DNA of 64,000 bases from Rothia aerolata (lineage in GTDB: Bacteria; Actinomycetota; Actinomycetes; Actinomycetales; Micrococcaceae). Below the pieces are notes generated by a model. The model was not told the DNA's origin. It made no database searches and saw only the letters and a list, made by a program, of their open reading frames with translations. Positions 27,763-35,515 of this stretch are shown here, in pieces (the stretch's first letter is position 1; each line of letters begins with the position of its first letter). The stretch lies in the NCBI RefSeq assembly GCF_014635585.1, contig NZ_BMDC01000001.1, forward strand, positions 124,001 through 188,000. Direction: 5' to 3'. A program made the position numbers and the translations under genes.

Positions 27763-27776
27763 TACAGTAAACACTG
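27763..27776 (+). promoter_or_regulatory. -10 element of a probable leaderless dut promoter
   Basis: TACAGT (27763-27768) ends 7 nt before the dut GTG (27776), so RNA should begin at or next to the start codon. There is no ribosome site. The -35 region is weak. Confidence 0.6.
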
Positions 27777-28222
27777 TGAATGAACAGATAGACGTGCAGA
27801 TTAAGATGCTGGATTCCACTCTTGAACCGCCCAGCTATGCCAAGGAGGGGGACGCCGGCGCTGACCTTCGCGCCGCAGTTGACCTCGAACTCGCCCCGGG
27901 TGAGAGGGCGCTGGTTCCCACCGGCCTGGCGATTGCCCTGCCTGCCGGTTATGTGGGTCTGGTGCACCCCCGGTCGGGGCTAGCCGCCAAGCACGGTATC
28001 ACCATTGTTAACGCTCCGGGAACCGTCGATGCTGGCTACCGCGGGGAAATTAAGGTGTGCCTGCTCAACACAGACCAGAAAGAAACCTTCCGGGTGGCGA
28101 AGGGCGATCGTATTGCCCAGCTGGTCATTCAGAAGTACGAGACAGCACGGTTTATTGCGGTCGATTACCTGCCCGAATCTGCCCGCGGAGCTGCGGGCTT
28201 CGGTTCTACCGGGCTTGCCTAA
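27776..28222 (+). CDS. dut: dUTP diphosphatase
   Basis: A trimeric dUTPase of 148 residues that hydrolyses dUTP to dUMP, keeping uracil out of DNA and feeding thymidylate synthesis. All five motifs are present: GDAGADLRA (motif 1), PRSGLAAKHG (2), NAPGTVDAGYRGEI (3, with the catalytic Asp), RIAQLVIQ (4) and RGAAGFGSTG (5). It starts at GTG with no ribosome site and a -10 hexamer just upstream, consistent with leaderless translation. The DUF3710 gene follows after 36 nt, keeping the mycobacterial gene order. Confidence 0.96.
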   Translation: MNEQIDVQIKMLDSTLEPPSYAKEGDAGADLRAAVDLELAPGERALVPTGLAIALPAGYVGLVHPRSGLAAKHGITIVNAPGTVDAGYRGEIKVCLLNTDQKETFRVAKGDRIAQLVIQKYETARFIAVDYLPESARGAAGFGSTGLA

Positions 28223-28258
28223 ACCGCCGCTAACGAGACACGAGAAAAGAGGCTAGCG

Positions 28259-28999
28259 ATGTTTGGTCGTAAGAAGAAAGAAAAAGAAGAAGTCGCCTCC
28301 GCCCCTGAACAGGCTGAGACCACCGAAACGAAAGAGGAAAAAGAAGCTGCCGCCGTTCAGACTCCGGGGGAGTTTGACCGCTCGAACGGCCCCTGGGATA
28401 TTGACGAAATTGATGTAGATGAGAATTACATCGATTTCGGCTCTATGCGCATTCGCATGATCGACGGTCTCAATATGCGCCTTGACGTGGAGCAGAAGAG
28501 CCAGCAGATGGTGGCGGTCACCCTGACCAAGGGAAACAACTCGCTACAGGTGCAGGCTTTTGCCGCTCCCAAGTCCACCGGTATCTGGGACGATATTCGC
28601 GCTGAAATTGCCGACTCCGTGCGCAAGCAGGGTGGAACCGTTGAGATTCGGGACGCCGGTCTGGGCCGCGAAATGATCTCAAAGCTACCGGCAAAGACCA
28701 AGGACGGCCGCAAGGGTTTCCGCGTTGCGCGTTTTGTGGGCGTGGATGGTCCGCGCTGGTTCCTGCGCGGGGTCTACTCCGGCGATGCTGCCCTGCGCCC
28801 GGCCGACGCCGCCGAGATGGAAGAGATTTTCAGGAGCATTGTGGTGGTGCGCGGTGAGGATCCCCGCCCACCCCGAGACCTGCTGCCCATGACCGTTCCC
28901 GCTTCTATCCGTGAAGCCCAGGAGGCGAATAAGCAGGCAGAAGAGAAGAAGACTCTGGATATGCCCGAACGCGGCCCCGAAATCGCAGAAGTCCGCTAG
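28259..28999 (+). CDS. DUF3710 family protein
   Basis: A 246-residue actinobacterial DUF3710 protein. The N-terminal 40 residues are highly charged Lys/Glu; the conserved body begins at GPWDIDEIDVDENYIDFGS and includes RLDVEQKSQQMVAVTL and GVDGPRWFLRGVYSG. It is soluble, with a charged C-terminal tail. Its stop (TAG) shares its G with the next gene's GTG, so translation is coupled. Function unknown; the constant link with dut and the OB-fold protein is notable. Confidence 0.88.
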   Translation: MFGRKKKEKEEVASAPEQAETTETKEEKEAAAVQTPGEFDRSNGPWDIDEIDVDENYIDFGSMRIRMIDGLNMRLDVEQKSQQMVAVTLTKGNNSLQVQAFAAPKSTGIWDDIRAEIADSVRKQGGTVEIRDAGLGREMISKLPAKTKDGRKGFRVARFVGVDGPRWFLRGVYSGDAALRPADAAEMEEIFRSIVVVRGEDPRPPRDLLPMTVPASIREAQEANKQAEEKKTLDMPERGPEIAEVR

Positions 29000-29604
29000 T
29001 GACATCGCTATCTCAGCATCGGGGTTCTAGTCTAGCTGCCGAGCAACGGGAACGGCTCCAAGCCTACCCCGAACGGTTCCGCGCCCGTGTGGCGGGCAGG
29101 GTTCTTCAGGTCTCGCTCTCTGCTCCCGGTCTACCGCCCCGCTACGAGGCGGTGCTGGAGGTAGAGAAGTCCCGGCCCCTGCCGCCCATTAGCGTGCACG
29201 CTTTGAGCGGCATTCCCATGGTTGAGGTGGTGGGTGATGACCTGGACGACGAGTCAGAAGTCGCTGCCGAAGACGATAATGATCGCGGAGATGCGGAGGA
29301 TTCCGCAACCGCCGGCGGTACCGCGCTAGAGCACGTGGATGAGGACGAGGACGCGCAGAGTTTTCCCCAGTACAGGGTGCACCGCCACGCGGTGAAACCG
29401 GCGCCTCTTTACCCGGACCACCCGCCGGTGGCAGCAGGGGAGAAGGTGCAGCTGGTCTGGCACGGCCAGAAATCAGTACCCGGTATTACAGCGGGTACCT
29501 ATCTGCGCGTGAGCGGTATGCTCTCTACCCGGCAGTCCCCGGTGCGCATTTTTAATCCACGCTATGAAATAGTCCCGGTGCGGGTAAGCACCAAGAATTT
29601 TTAG
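28999..29604 (+). CDS. OB-fold-like protein (Rv2694c-type)
   Basis: A 201-residue protein at the position of the OB-fold nucleic-acid-binding family protein in this conserved block. The beta-rich segments at residues 22-75 (RARVAGRVLQVSLSAPG) and 140-200 (GEKVQLVWHGQKSVPGITAG, then LRVSGML) fit one OB fold interrupted by an acidic insert of about 50 residues (residues 78-128). It begins at GTG 28999, one base into the stop of the previous gene. Assignment rests mainly on position and fold pattern. Confidence 0.7.
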   Translation: MTSLSQHRGSSLAAEQRERLQAYPERFRARVAGRVLQVSLSAPGLPPRYEAVLEVEKSRPLPPISVHALSGIPMVEVVGDDLDDESEVAAEDDNDRGDAEDSATAGGTALEHVDEDEDAQSFPQYRVHRHAVKPAPLYPDHPPVAAGEKVQLVWHGQKSVPGITAGTYLRVSGMLSTRQSPVRIFNPRYEIVPVRVSTKNF

Positions 29605-29621
29605 AAGGTGAAAAGACCCTG

Positions 29622-30341
29622 ATGCAAGACCCCGGTGTTAACCCCTCTAATTCCGCCCGAGATGAGAGGGAACATCACCAGTCCCTCCAGGATGCTCTGT
29701 CTATGGCTGGTTCCCAGTTGCGCCGCCGGGAAAACGGCGAGGTAGACGTGATGCACGCCGTCGGCGGTGTGCGCGGTCTGGTGGAGGCGCTGCTGCCGGG
29801 TTTTCTGTTTCTCACGGTCTACCTGGTCTCTGAGAGTCTCTATGTTTCCCTGGCGGTGGCCGGGGCTGTTGCCCTGGTCTTTGCCGCGGTGCGTTTGGTA
29901 CAGCGGGGCAAGCTGGTGCAGTCGGTTTCGGGTTTTGTGGGCGTGCTGATTTGTGCGGTGGTTGCCCTGCGCACCGGGGACGCCGCCGACTACTATGTGC
30001 CGGGGCTCTGGATTAACCTCGCCTACGGTCTGGGCGTGCTGCTCTCCATTATCGTGCGTTGGCCTATCTTAGGGTTGATCTACAGTTTCATTCGAGACGA
30101 GGTGGGTACCTGGCGAACCGTTCCCGGCCGCTTGAAGGCCTACCAAAAAGCCACCTGGGTACTTTTCGCCATGTTTGTGGTGCGCCTGCTGGTTCAGGTT
30201 CCCCTCTACCTGGCAGATCATGTGGCCGGTCTGGGAGCTGCCCGCCTGCTCATGGGCACCCCGCTCTACGCCGCGGTGCTGTGGGTGACCTGGATGATGA
30301 CCCGCAAGCCCGCAGACGTGCTGGCTGAAGAGAGAAGCTAG
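29622..30341 (+). CDS. DUF3159 membrane protein
   Basis: A 239-residue integral membrane protein of the DUF3159 family, with six hydrophobic segments after a charged N-terminal 50 residues. Conserved features include GGVRGLVEALLPGFLFLTVY, RGKLVQSVSGFVGVLICA and RWPILGLIYSFIRDE. It ends with a four-base overlap with the convergent trkA gene. The family sits next to the Trk genes across actinobacteria, which suggests but does not prove a link to ion transport. Confidence 0.88.
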   Translation: MQDPGVNPSNSARDEREHHQSLQDALSMAGSQLRRRENGEVDVMHAVGGVRGLVEALLPGFLFLTVYLVSESLYVSLAVAGAVALVFAAVRLVQRGKLVQSVSGFVGVLICAVVALRTGDAADYYVPGLWINLAYGLGVLLSIIVRWPILGLIYSFIRDEVGTWRTVPGRLKAYQKATWVLFAMFVVRLLVQVPLYLADHVAGLGAARLLMGTPLYAAVLWVTWMMTRKPADVLAEERS

Positions 30342-30991
30342 CTAAAGAGCGCCCTGATATCTTCTTCGCCCTCGGGGGTGGTGATAAAGAAGAGCTCGTC
30401 TTCTCCCTCGATAGGTTCGTCGCCGCTGGGGGCAATCGGAGTGCCGTCGCGCAGAATCGCGGTGAGGGTGGTGTCTTCGGGCCACTGGATGTTCTCGACC
30501 GTGTGGCCGATAATCGGGTGGTCGTCGGGTACGGTGTACTCCACCAGCATGGCGCCGCCTGCCTGTAGCTGGAGCAGGCGCACGACGTCGCCGACCTCCA
30601 CCGCCTCTTCCACCAGGCTTGTCATGAGTCGGGGAGTCGAGACGGCGACGTCCACGCCCCAGGACTCGTCGAAGAGCCACTCGTTCTTGGGGTTGTTGAC
30701 CCGCGCCACCGTGCGGGGCACACCGAATTCAGACCGCGCGAGCAGCGAGACCACCAGGTTGGTTTTGTCGTCGCCGGTGGCGGCCACAATGACGTCGCAG
30801 ACCTCCGGTCTGGCCCTGCGTAGCACCGAGAGCTCGCAGGAATCCCCGATAATCCAGTGGGCACTTTTGAGGTCGGTTCTGCCGATGACTTCGGGTTTTT
30901 CATCGACCACGGTAACGTGGTGGCTGTGCGAGATGAGCTCGCGGGCAATAGAGGAGCCCACGGAGCCAGCGCCAATAATGAGAACTTTCAC
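30338..30991 (-). CDS. ceoC: TrkA-family potassium uptake regulator (second of pair)
   Basis: A 217-residue RCK protein: an N-terminal Rossmann domain (MKVLIIGAGSVGSSIAREL) that binds NAD(H) or nucleotide, with the acidic ribose-binding residue in VTVVDEKPE, and a C-terminal TrkA-C domain (HPIIGHTVENIQWPEDTTL). Such proteins gate potassium channels or transporters from the cytosol. The start lies 3 nt after the stop of the other TrkA gene. No TrkG/H/KtrB pore gene is in the window. The mycobacterial names CeoB/CeoC apply by position; which of the two is which is inferred from order. Confidence 0.88.
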   Translation of the reverse strand: MKVLIIGAGSVGSSIARELISHSHHVTVVDEKPEVIGRTDLKSAHWIIGDSCELSVLRRARPEVCDVIVAATGDDKTNLVVSLLARSEFGVPRTVARVNNPKNEWLFDESWGVDVAVSTPRLMTSLVEEAVEVGDVVRLLQLQAGGAMLVEYTVPDDHPIIGHTVENIQWPEDTTLTAILRDGTPIAPSGDEPIEGEDELFFITTPEGEEDIRALFS

Positions 30992-30994
30992 GAG

Positions 30995-31687
30995 CTACTC
31001 TCCCGGGGCTTCGGTGTCGTCTGGATCAAGAGGGGGCGCGGCGAGCACGCGCGAAATTTCGCCGATGTCGATGGTGCGCATCATGGCGTGGACGACGTCG
31101 CCCTGCTGGTAGCTCGCGTCGGCCGGGGGCAGGATTCCCTCACCAAACCGGGTGATATAGGCGATGCGCACCCCGGCGGCCTCTTCAATTTCGGTCAGGG
31201 CGTGGCCCGCCCATTCGTCATTGAGCTGGAGTTCTGCCAAAATCAGTCGGCCCGAGGCCTCTCGGAAGTCGCCCGACATGGTTTGCTCTGGCAGAATGCG
31301 GCGCAACACCTGGTCTGTAGACCAGCGCACCGCCGCCACGGTGGGAATACCCAGGCGCTGGTAAAACTCGGCGCGGTTGGGGTCGTTAATGCGCGCTACC
31401 ACGTGAGGAACCTTAAAGGTCTCGCGGGCCACGCGGGAGGAGATGATATTGGAGTTATCGCCCGACGATACCGCGGCAAAAGCGTAGGCGTTTTCAATGC
31501 CTGCCCGCTTGAGGGTGTCCCGGTCAAAGCCCACCCCGGTAATTTTTTTACCCTCAAAATCTTTGCGGAGTCTGCGGAAGGCGCTTTCGTTCTGGTCAAT
31601 CACAGCAACGGTGTGACCGGAGTCTTCCAGCGTGTGCGCCAGCATCACGCCAACGCGGCCCGCGCCCATAATCACAAAATGCGGCAC
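30995..31687 (-). CDS. ceoB: TrkA-family potassium uptake regulator (first of pair)
   Basis: A 230-residue RCK protein with its own Rossmann motif (MPHFVIMGAGRVGVMLAHTL, acidic residue in VAVIDQNE) and a TrkA-C domain ending in an acidic tail. It is the first gene of a two-gene minus-strand operon, divergent from the KimA-like permease. The pair may form a hetero-octameric ring as RCK proteins do, but that is inference. Cyclic-di-AMP or nucleotide binding by the C-domain is known in some relatives and untested here. Confidence 0.88.
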   Translation of the reverse strand: MPHFVIMGAGRVGVMLAHTLEDSGHTVAVIDQNESAFRRLRKDFEGKKITGVGFDRDTLKRAGIENAYAFAAVSSGDNSNIISSRVARETFKVPHVVARINDPNRAEFYQRLGIPTVAAVRWSTDQVLRRILPEQTMSGDFREASGRLILAELQLNDEWAGHALTEIEEAAGVRIAYITRFGEGILPPADASYQQGDVVHAMMRTIDIGEISRVLAAPPLDPDDTEAPGE

Positions 31688-31838
31688 TCACTGCTCCTCA
31701 TCGGTGGGTTTTGCTTTTACCGGTAGTACTAGCCTATGTCACTGTAGTGCACTTTGTACTCTAGAGCATTTTGTTTTCTCTCCCACCCGCAGCGGGGCAA
31801 ACTTTTGTTTGGCCCTGATAAGGGCTACCGTAAAGGCT

Positions 31839-33839
31839 GTGAAGAAAGTATTGGGCAGGCTAGAGCGCACCGTGCTGGGGCAGCCAGCACACAGGACTAA
31901 GCTGGCTACCCTTGTGCTACCCAAGCGCCGTGCCCTGCCCCTGCTGGGTGCAGACTCTATTTCTTCTGTGGCCTATGCCCCCGATGAAATCATCCTTATG
32001 CTGGCCTTTGCCGGTGGGGCGGGGCTCATCTATTCGCCCTGGGTGGGCTTTGGCGTGGGAGCTATCCTGCTAGCGGTGGTGGGAACCTACCGCTACAACA
32101 TCTCTCAAATTGCTGAACAGGGTGACTACCAGCTGGTGCACCGGCGTCTCGGTGCGGTGCCCGCGATGGTGCTGGGCGCATCTTCTATGGTGGACTTCCT
32201 GCTCACGGTGGCGGTTTCTGCCGCCTCCGGCTCGGCCTTTTTGCAGGCGATCTGGCCCGGCCTGATTCCCTATGACCGCTGGGTAGCTATCAGTCTGGTT
32301 TTGCTGACCACCCTGCTCTGCGTGCGTGGTATGCGTTTTATGGGCAAAATCTCCGCTATTCCCACCTATGCTTTTTTGCTTCTGCTTTCCATCGTCTTGG
32401 TGGTGGGGCTGGTGGAGGCCCAGTTCGGCTGGCTTTCCCGGGCCGAAAGCGCCGACTACTACATCATTCCCCGCACCAATCTAGACCAGGCCCTCACCGG
32501 TCTGGGGTTAGCGGTGCTACTGGCGCGGGCCTTTTCCTCCGGAGCGGTGGCGCTCTCGGGCGTCTCGGCAGTCAACAACTCGGTGAAATTCTTTGCCCGG
32601 CCCAAGAAAACCAATGCGGCGAGCACACTCATGCTCATGGGCGCTATCTCGTCTGTTCTCCTGGTCAGTATTCTCTACCTGGTGGAGAAAACGGGGGCCA
32701 AGGTGGTGGCAGACCCCCAGCGCTACCTGATGGTGGACGGCGCTTTGGTGGGGGAGAACTTCTACCAGAAGCCGGTGCTTTTTCAGGTCACCGACGCTGT
32801 TTTTGCCGGGCAAGCCATGCCCGTTCTGCTCTCGCTGGCAACCGTGGGTATCTTGATGATGGCCACGGCAACGGCCTTCATGGGCTTCCCCCTGCTCACC
32901 AGCAAAATCGCAGAACACCGCTATCTGCCAATCCAGCTCTCCGCACGAACCTCCCAAAACCTCTACGGCAATTCAGTGCTGGTGCTCTCGGCCACCGCCG
33001 TCTTCCTGGTGGCGATTTTTGGATCAGACGTCAACTCGCTGATCCAGCTCTACATCGTGGGGGTCTTTACCTCCATGACGCTCACCCAAACAGCGATTGT
33101 TCGCCACAAAATTCAGCAGCTGCGGGTAACCCTCGACCGCTTCAAGCGCCGGCGGGTTATTCGAGACCTCATCGTCACCGCCCTCGGCCTGCTTGCCACC
33201 GCCCTGTCTCTGCTGGTGGTCTTGCTCACCAAACTGGCGCAGGGCGCATGGATTACCGTGCTACTCATTACCGCAACCGTAGGAATCATGCTCATGGTGC
33301 GCAAACACTACAGTCGAATTGATAACGACCTAGAACTCGACCTCGAGACCGGGGCAGAAGAAGCCCGCAGACTGCCCTCGCGGGTACGCGCCGTCATCTA
33401 CGTTCCACGCGTGCGCAAACCCGTGGCCAGGGCGGTGGCCTACGCGCGGGCCTCTCGGCCGTCGTCCATCGAAGCAGTCGCTATCAACATGCACGAAGAC
33501 TCCACCAAAGAAATCATCAAACGCTGGGAGCAATTGGGCGTTCCCGTGCCCCTGACCGTGCTGGATTCCCCCTACCGCGACCCGGTAACCCCCGTGATGC
33601 AGCACATCCGGGAACTCAAGCAAAGATCCCCCCGAGACGTCCTGGTGGTCTACCTGCCCGAGTACATCGTGCGCCACTGGTGGGAGAACCTCATCCACCG
33701 GCGCACCGTGCACAAGCTCGCAGCCCAGCTCAGGCGCGAGAACAGAATCGTTATCGCCCAGGTTCCCTGGAACATCGGTAAAGAAACCGAAATCATCACG
33801 CCCAGCCCCTTAGCAGCCCAAGGAGATTCTCGTGGCTAA
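31839..33839 (+). CDS. KimA-like APC-superfamily potassium transporter
   Basis: A 666-residue permease of the APC superfamily with about twelve membrane segments and a cytosolic C-terminal domain of some 180 residues. ALPLLGADSISSVAYAPDEI and SSMVDFLLTVAVSAASG closely resemble what I recall of Bacillus KimA (YdaO), a high-affinity potassium importer, more than amino-acid permeases. It lies divergent from two TrkA/RCK genes, which supports potassium as the ion. GTG 31839 is taken as start; the frame runs back to 31632 but those codons lie upstream of a possible -10 (TACCGT, 31826-31831). That would be another leaderless gene. It overlaps the TRAM methyltransferase gene by 8 nt. Amino-acid transport remains the alternative. 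Confidence 0.78.
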   Translation: MKKVLGRLERTVLGQPAHRTKLATLVLPKRRALPLLGADSISSVAYAPDEIILMLAFAGGAGLIYSPWVGFGVGAILLAVVGTYRYNISQIAEQGDYQLVHRRLGAVPAMVLGASSMVDFLLTVAVSAASGSAFLQAIWPGLIPYDRWVAISLVLLTTLLCVRGMRFMGKISAIPTYAFLLLLSIVLVVGLVEAQFGWLSRAESADYYIIPRTNLDQALTGLGLAVLLARAFSSGAVALSGVSAVNNSVKFFARPKKTNAASTLMLMGAISSVLLVSILYLVEKTGAKVVADPQRYLMVDGALVGENFYQKPVLFQVTDAVFAGQAMPVLLSLATVGILMMATATAFMGFPLLTSKIAEHRYLPIQLSARTSQNLYGNSVLVLSATAVFLVAIFGSDVNSLIQLYIVGVFTSMTLTQTAIVRHKIQQLRVTLDRFKRRRVIRDLIVTALGLLATALSLLVVLLTKLAQGAWITVLLITATVGIMLMVRKHYSRIDNDLELDLETGAEEARRLPSRVRAVIYVPRVRKPVARAVAYARASRPSSIEAVAINMHEDSTKEIIKRWEQLGVPVPLTVLDSPYRDPVTPVMQHIRELKQRSPRDVLVVYLPEYIVRHWWENLIHRRTVHKLAAQLRRENRIVIAQVPWNIGKETEIITPSPLAAQGDSRG

Positions 33840-35280
33840 AGCCCCCATCCCAGAAGAACTGGAAGTCGGCAAAATCATCACCCTCACCCCCGAACGGGTG
33901 GCCCACGGAGGCTCCTTCGTAGCCCGCGCCCACGACCGGGTAATTTTTGTACGCCACACGGCAATCGGAGAGAAGGTGCGCGCTCGCATCACCGGAGTTG
34001 GCGCTAAGAACCGCTTCTTCTTTGCCGATACGGTTGAGGTGCTTGAGCCCTCTGAGCACCGGCGCCCCCACCCCTGGGCGCCCGCTGATGCCCTAGCCCA
34101 GGAAAGCCCCCTGGGTGGCATGGAATTTGGCCACCTGAACCCCGACTATCAGCGCGAGCTCAAAACCCAGGTGGTGCGGGAGCAACTGGAACGGTTAGGT
34201 GGACTGCCCGCTGACTTTGCGCTGCTGCGCCTGCTCCGGGTCGAGGCTCTCTCAGAGGAGGACTTGGGCTGGCGCACCCGGGTACACTTTGCGGTGTCTC
34301 CGGCGGGTAGGGTAGCTATGCACCCGCACTCTTCGGCAGAGACTCGTGAGGTAGAGGACTTTCCACTGGCCCACGAGACCCTGAGGAAACTCAATCTTTC
34401 CCAGCTTGACCTCACCGGGGCGGTACGACTCGATGCGACCGTCTCTTCAACGGGTGAGATTCTGCTGGTCTTTGCCGTTTCTACCGGAGAATCTGTAGAG
34501 TCGGTTGCCCGGAAAATCACCGAGCAGGCGGGTTCTGCCTGGGGTGATTTCACTGCGCAAAATATCACCCTGCACTTCACAGAAGAGCGGGTGGGAGGAC
34601 GACGCCGCGGCCAGCGCCAGCCCGATCTTACCCGCGGTGCCCAGTCGGAGCGGCCGACCGTAACCGAGGAGCTGGACGCCGACGGCGCGCGCCTGCGCTG
34701 GAAAGTCGGAGCCGGTGGCTTCTGGCAGATTCACCCCCAAGCACCCGCAGCGCTAACAGCCACGGTTGCCGAGATGTTGGAACTCTCAGCGGGCGAGACC
34801 GTCTTTGACCTTTACTCGGGAGCCGGCCTCTTTACCGCTATGGCGGCTGCTGAGGTTGGGGCAAAGGGCTCAGTCCTGGCGGTGGAGGGTTCCGCCGTAA
34901 CATCAGCCAACGCCCGGGAGAACTTTGCCTCGGGCCTGGCCCGAATTAAGGAGTCAAAGAAGACCCCGGTTGAGGTGGTTCGGTCTGATGTTGGAGCCCA
35001 CCTGGAAAAAATCCTGCCCTCGGTCGCCTCCGGGCGCTTGGGTCGCCCCAGCGCCGTCATTCTCGACCCCTCCCGCGAGGGGGCCGGCAAAAAGGTGATG
35101 GAACAGTGCAACCAGCTGGCGCCGTCCCGCATCGTCTACGTTGCCTGCGACCCGGCGGCACTGGGCCGCGACACCGGCTACCTGCGCCAGATGGGCTGGG
35201 AGATCACAGCCCTGCGGGCCTTCGACATGTACCCCAATACCCACCACGTAGAAACGGTAGCGCTTTTTGAGAAACGCTAG
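33832..35280 (+). CDS. TRAM-domain class I SAM-dependent RNA methyltransferase
   Basis: A 482-residue member of the RlmD/TrmA (RNA m5U methyltransferase) family. Residues 10-70 form a TRAM domain (VGKIITLTPERVAHGGSFVA). The SAM fold has VFDLYSGAGLFTA (motif I) and ILDPSREGAG (motif IV); the catalytic Cys is C439 in VYVACDPAALGRD, where many relatives have SCNP. The four Fe-S cysteines that usually follow the TRAM domain are absent: the stretch runs HRRPHPWAPADAL without Cys. The GTG start, with AGGAGA, overlaps the permease stop. It probably modifies rRNA or tRNA uridine; the exact site is unknown. Confidence 0.85.
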   Translation: MAKAPIPEELEVGKIITLTPERVAHGGSFVARAHDRVIFVRHTAIGEKVRARITGVGAKNRFFFADTVEVLEPSEHRRPHPWAPADALAQESPLGGMEFGHLNPDYQRELKTQVVREQLERLGGLPADFALLRLLRVEALSEEDLGWRTRVHFAVSPAGRVAMHPHSSAETREVEDFPLAHETLRKLNLSQLDLTGAVRLDATVSSTGEILLVFAVSTGESVESVARKITEQAGSAWGDFTAQNITLHFTEERVGGRRRGQRQPDLTRGAQSERPTVTEELDADGARLRWKVGAGGFWQIHPQAPAALTATVAEMLELSAGETVFDLYSGAGLFTAMAAAEVGAKGSVLAVEGSAVTSANARENFASGLARIKESKKTPVEVVRSDVGAHLEKILPSVASGRLGRPSAVILDPSREGAGKKVMEQCNQLAPSRIVYVACDPAALGRDTGYLRQMGWEITALRAFDMYPNTHHVETVALFEKR

Positions 35281-35285
35281 AAGGC

Positions 35286-35324
35286 AGGGCCGCCCGAAAA
35301 TGTTGCCGGGCGGCCCTATCTTTT
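35286..35324 (+). terminator. Intrinsic terminator after the TRAM methyltransferase
   Basis: An 11-bp perfect stem (35286-35296 with 35307-35317), 10-nt loop, followed by ATCTTTT. Confidence 0.88.
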
Positions 35325-35359
35325 AAGACTTTCTATTTAGTCATGTTTCTCTTGCGAAA

Positions 35360-35387
35360 TTGAGCCAAAGGTGAGGCGTAGTACACT
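35360..35387 (+). promoter_or_regulatory. Candidate acn promoter
   Basis: TTGAGC (35360-35365), 16 nt, TACACT (35382-35387). RNA from here would carry a leader of about 120 nt before the acn start. Confidence 0.55.
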
Positions 35388-35469
35388 GAGAAACAACGTG
35401 CTTAGTGTCATTCTGTCTCTAAGAAGCGCATCACAGGTGATCGCTTAGCCCCCGAGGTTTTTCGAGGCA

Positions 35470-35501
35470 GACACTGCACCGCATCGCATTAAAACAGTGT
35501 C
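35470..35501 (+). promoter_or_regulatory. Leader hairpin next to the acn ribosome site
   Basis: GACACTG (35470-35476) pairs with CAGTGTC (35495-35501) across an 18-nt loop, ending directly before GAGAGGAG. It could influence translation of acn; a 7-bp stem may also be chance. Confidence 0.35.
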
Positions 35502-35515
35502 GAGAGGAGTCCCAC

